The notes under the pieces: generated by a model | Told to the model about the DNA's origin: nothing | What the model saw: only the letters and a program-made list of their open reading frames with translations | Database searches by the model: none | Position numbers and translations under genes: made by a program | In this document: piece by piece, positions 5,382 to 6,868 of the stretch | How positions within the stretch are numbered: the stretch's first letter is position 1 | Layout: the number at the start of each line of letters is the position of its first letter | Assembly: GCA_012271065.1 (NCBI GenBank) | Contig: JAAXHE010000330.1 | Location: 1-6,868, forward strand | Direction: 5' to 3' | DNA from: Candidatus Latescibacterota bacterium | Lineage (GTDB): Bacteria > Latescibacterota > UBA2968 > GCA-2709665 | Length of the DNA stretch: 6,868 bases

Positions 5382-6161
5382 ATGTCTGATGGCCTGACCA
5401 TTGCCGGCACGACCTACGGTTCCCGGCTCATTATCGGGACCGCGCGGTATCCCAACCTGCAGGTCATGCTGGACGCGATCCGCGCGAGCGGCGCGGAAAT
5501 CGTTACCGTCGGTATCCGGCGAATCAATCTGGAGGATCCTTCCGGAGAAAGCCTGATCGATCTGATCGACAGGGAGAAATATGCACTGTTGCCGAACACC
5601 GCCGGATGTTTTACCGCACGGGACGCCGTGCTTACGGCCAGGCTCGCGCGCGAAGCCCTGGAAACCGACCTGATCAAACTGGAGGTGATCGGAGACGAGG
5701 ACACCCTCTTTCCCGACGTCGCGGGGCTGCTGGAGGCGACCGACGAACTGATTCGGGACGGATTTACGGTGTTGCCCTACTGCAACGACGACCCCGTTAC
5801 CTGCAAGAAGCTGGAAGACGCCGGCTGCGCCGCGGTGATGCCGCTCGGTGCGCCCATCGGCTCGGGGATGGGCATTCGCAACCCCTACAATCTCCGCATC
5901 ATCCTCGACACGGTCGACGTCCCCGTGATCGTCGACGCGGGGGTGGGAACCGCTTCCGACGCCGCGGTGGCGATGGAGCTCGGATGCCACGGCGTGATGC
6001 TGAATACGGCCGTGTCAGGCGCCCGCCGTCCCGTACTCATGGCCGAAGCCATGGGTCAGGCCGTTCGCGCGGGCCGGCTGGCGTATGAGGCCGGACGCAT
6101 CCCGAAGAAACTGTACGCCACGGCTTCCACGCCCACGGAGGGCGCGGTCACCCATGAGTGA
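5382..6161 (+). CDS. thiG: Thiazole synthase ThiG
   Basis: This 259-aa (beta/alpha)8-barrel enzyme makes the thiazole phosphate of thiamine from 1-deoxy-D-xylulose 5-phosphate, dehydroglycine and ThiS-thiocarboxylate. The Schiff-base lysine is Lys99 in IKLEVIGD, with Glu101 two residues on. Other landmarks are GTARYP near residues 19-24, TVGIRR at 42-47, LPNTAGC at 70-76, the phosphate-binding [12 protein letters not shown] segment, and [27 protein letters not shown]. Length is normal. The ATG at 5382 is preferred over TTG at 5364 because of the well-placed AGAGGG. The usual TVAVRR reads TVGIRR, a mild change. The end overlaps the next gene by 8 nt. Confidence 0.97.
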   Translation: MSDGLTIAGTTYGSRLIIGTARYPNLQVMLDAIRASGAEIVTVGIRRINLEDPSGESLIDLIDREKYALLPNTAGCFTARDAVLTARLAREALETDLIKLEVIGDEDTLFPDVAGLLEATDELIRDGFTVLPYCNDDPVTCKKLEDAGCAAVMPLGAPIGSGMGIRNPYNLRIILDTVDVPVIVDAGVGTASDAAVAMELGCHGVMLNTAVSGARRPVLMAEAMGQAVRAGRLAYEAGRIPKKLYATASTPTEGAVTHE

Positions 6162-6819
6162 GCCTCGGGATGTACCGGACCTGCCGCCCATTTATCTGAT
6201 CGCGGACCGCGCGACGTGTGCGCCCCGTAAACTGGAAGACGTCCTCGCGGAGGCGCTGGACGCCGGTGTCCGCCTCGTTCAGTTGCGTGAAAAACATCTC
6301 GAAATGCGAGAGCTGCGTCGTCTCGCGGCGCGTCTCCAGAGGCGAACCTCGAACTACGAAGCGCGTTTGCTCGTAAACACCCACGCCGGGCTCGCACGGG
6401 ATGTCGGCGCCGCCGGCGTCCACCTCCCGTCATCAGGACCGGATGCACGGAGCGTTCGGCGACAATACGGAAGCCACCTGCTCATTGGCCGTTCAACCCA
6501 CAACAGAACGGAATGCGGGAAGGCCGAAGGCGCGGATTTCGTTACGTTCAGCCCCATTTACAGCCCGGTTTCCAAACCCGGATACGGTCCTGGCGTGGGT
6601 CCCCGTGCCCTTCGCCGCGTCACAGATGACTCTTCACTTCCCGTCTACGCGCTGGGCGGCATCATACCCGGGCGGGTTTCCGCCTGCAAGATGAACGGCG
6701 CCGCGGGCATTGCCGTCATGTCGGGGATTCTCGCCTCAAGGCACGTCAGTTCCGCCGTGAGGGACTATCTCGAGGCGTGGGCGTCCACGTCCGACCTGCG
6801 TCATCCGCAACCCTCATGA
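6154..6819 (+). CDS. ThiE/TenI family protein: thiamine phosphate synthase or thiazole tautomerase
   Basis: This 221-aa TIM-barrel protein belongs to the ThiE/TenI family. ThiE couples HMP-pyrophosphate with thiazole phosphate to make thiamine phosphate; TenI aromatises the ThiG product. Conserved pieces are YLIAD at 14-18, QLREK at 43-47, Asn75, GVHL at 88-91, GRSTH at 112-116, FSPIY at 132-136, Lys141, ALGGI at 166-170 and GIAVMSGI at 185-192. Two magnesium-binding aspartates of ThiE are missing: the ND pair reads Asn75-Thr76, and the GQED segment reads PSSG (92-95). HLPSSG, IGRSTH and GIAVMSGI recall Bacillus TenI ([20 protein letters not shown]), yet TenI's catalytic His (FGH) is Pro134 here, as in ThiE. 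No symbol is given for this reason. The start is ATG at 6154, overlapping the thiG stop, with GGAGGG at 6137-6142; an upstream in-frame ATG at 6085 lies deep in thiG and is rejected. Confidence 0.85.
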   Translation: MSEPRDVPDLPPIYLIADRATCAPRKLEDVLAEALDAGVRLVQLREKHLEMRELRRLAARLQRRTSNYEARLLVNTHAGLARDVGAAGVHLPSSGPDARSVRRQYGSHLLIGRSTHNRTECGKAEGADFVTFSPIYSPVSKPGYGPGVGPRALRRVTDDSSLPVYALGGIIPGRVSACKMNGAAGIAVMSGILASRHVSSAVRDYLEAWASTSDLRHPQPS

Positions 6820-6868
6820 AACAGGTCCTCACCATTGCCGGATCCGACTCCGGCGGCGGCGCCGGCAT
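6816..6868 (+). CDS. thiD: HMP / HMP-phosphate kinase ThiD, N-terminal fragment
   Basis: The last 53 bases encode the first 17 residues of a new gene, truncated by the window end: [17 protein letters not shown]. This is the characteristic N terminus of ThiD (ribokinase-like), including the conserved SDSGGGAG segment. ThiD phosphorylates hydroxymethylpyrimidine phosphate to the pyrophosphate used by ThiE. The ATG overlaps the thiE/tenI stop by 4 nt (ATGA), a standard sign of coupling. Whether it is a single-domain ThiD or a fusion (for example with ThiE, or with the ThiN domain) cannot be seen here. Confidence 0.9.
   Translation, partial: MKQVLTIAGSDSGGGAG

Noticed and set aside
5175..5990. 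Minus-strand frame of 271 codons opposite thiS and thiG
   Set aside because: It runs across two strongly recognised genes on the other strand and shows no family features.

Overview
This GC-rich bacterial window holds two gene groups arranged back to back around an intergenic region of about 400 bp. The left half (149-3394) reads on the minus strand, the right half (3753-6868) on the plus strand. Only the thiD gene is cut by a window edge (right end). I see no rRNA, tRNA, transposase, integrase, CRISPR array or toxin-antitoxin pair. The lineage cannot be fixed from the sequence. A sulfatase next to a DUF6807 protein (PF14100, once mislabelled 'methane oxygenase PmoA'), high GC and intergenic short tandem repeats fit uncultured environmental phyla with many sulfatases (planctomycete-, Latescibacterota- or Poribacteria-like), but this is a low-confidence guess. 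Use of glycine oxidase ThiO rather than the radical-SAM enzyme ThiH suggests an aerobe.

Minus-strand group, in order of transcription: a 395-aa DUF6807 protein (2207-3394), a 479-aa formylglycine-type sulfatase (721-2160), and a 160-aa stand-alone CinA C-terminal / PncC-like NMN amidase (149-631). The first two are 46 bp apart and probably form a catabolic pair acting on a sulfated organic compound; neither shows a signal peptide. The CinA-like gene follows after 89 bp and may only be carried along. The left edge (1-148) is non-coding apart from strong alternative hairpins.

The intergenic region (3395 to about 3805) contains three degenerate arrays of a 7-nt unit, RAGACGN, each ending in a variant RAGAGGN unit. 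The first and last arrays are inverted relative to each other. Next come a good sigma70-type promoter (TTGACG, 17 bp, TATCTT) whose -35 box lies in a perfect 8-bp inverted repeat, and then a clear TPP riboswitch.

Plus-strand group: TPP riboswitch, thiO, thiS, thiG, a thiE/tenI-type gene, and the start of thiD. This is a thiamine operon centred on the thiazole branch. ThiO oxidises glycine to dehydroglycine, ThiS-thiocarboxylate donates sulfur, ThiG joins these with deoxyxylulose 5-phosphate, and ThiE/TenI and ThiD act on the thiazole product and the pyrimidine. Spacing tightens along the operon, ending with overlaps of 8 nt (thiG-thiE) and 4 nt (thiE-thiD). ThiF and ThiC are not in the window.

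The points most worth checking are the ThiE-family protein that lacks both usual magnesium-binding aspartates and looks partly like TenI, the inverted heptamer arrays, the apparent double control (operator-like palindrome plus riboswitch) of the thi operon, and the CinA-like protein with Thr in place of the usual motif serine. Nothing here is clearly a new biological system; most of the window is a well-recognised thiamine operon.
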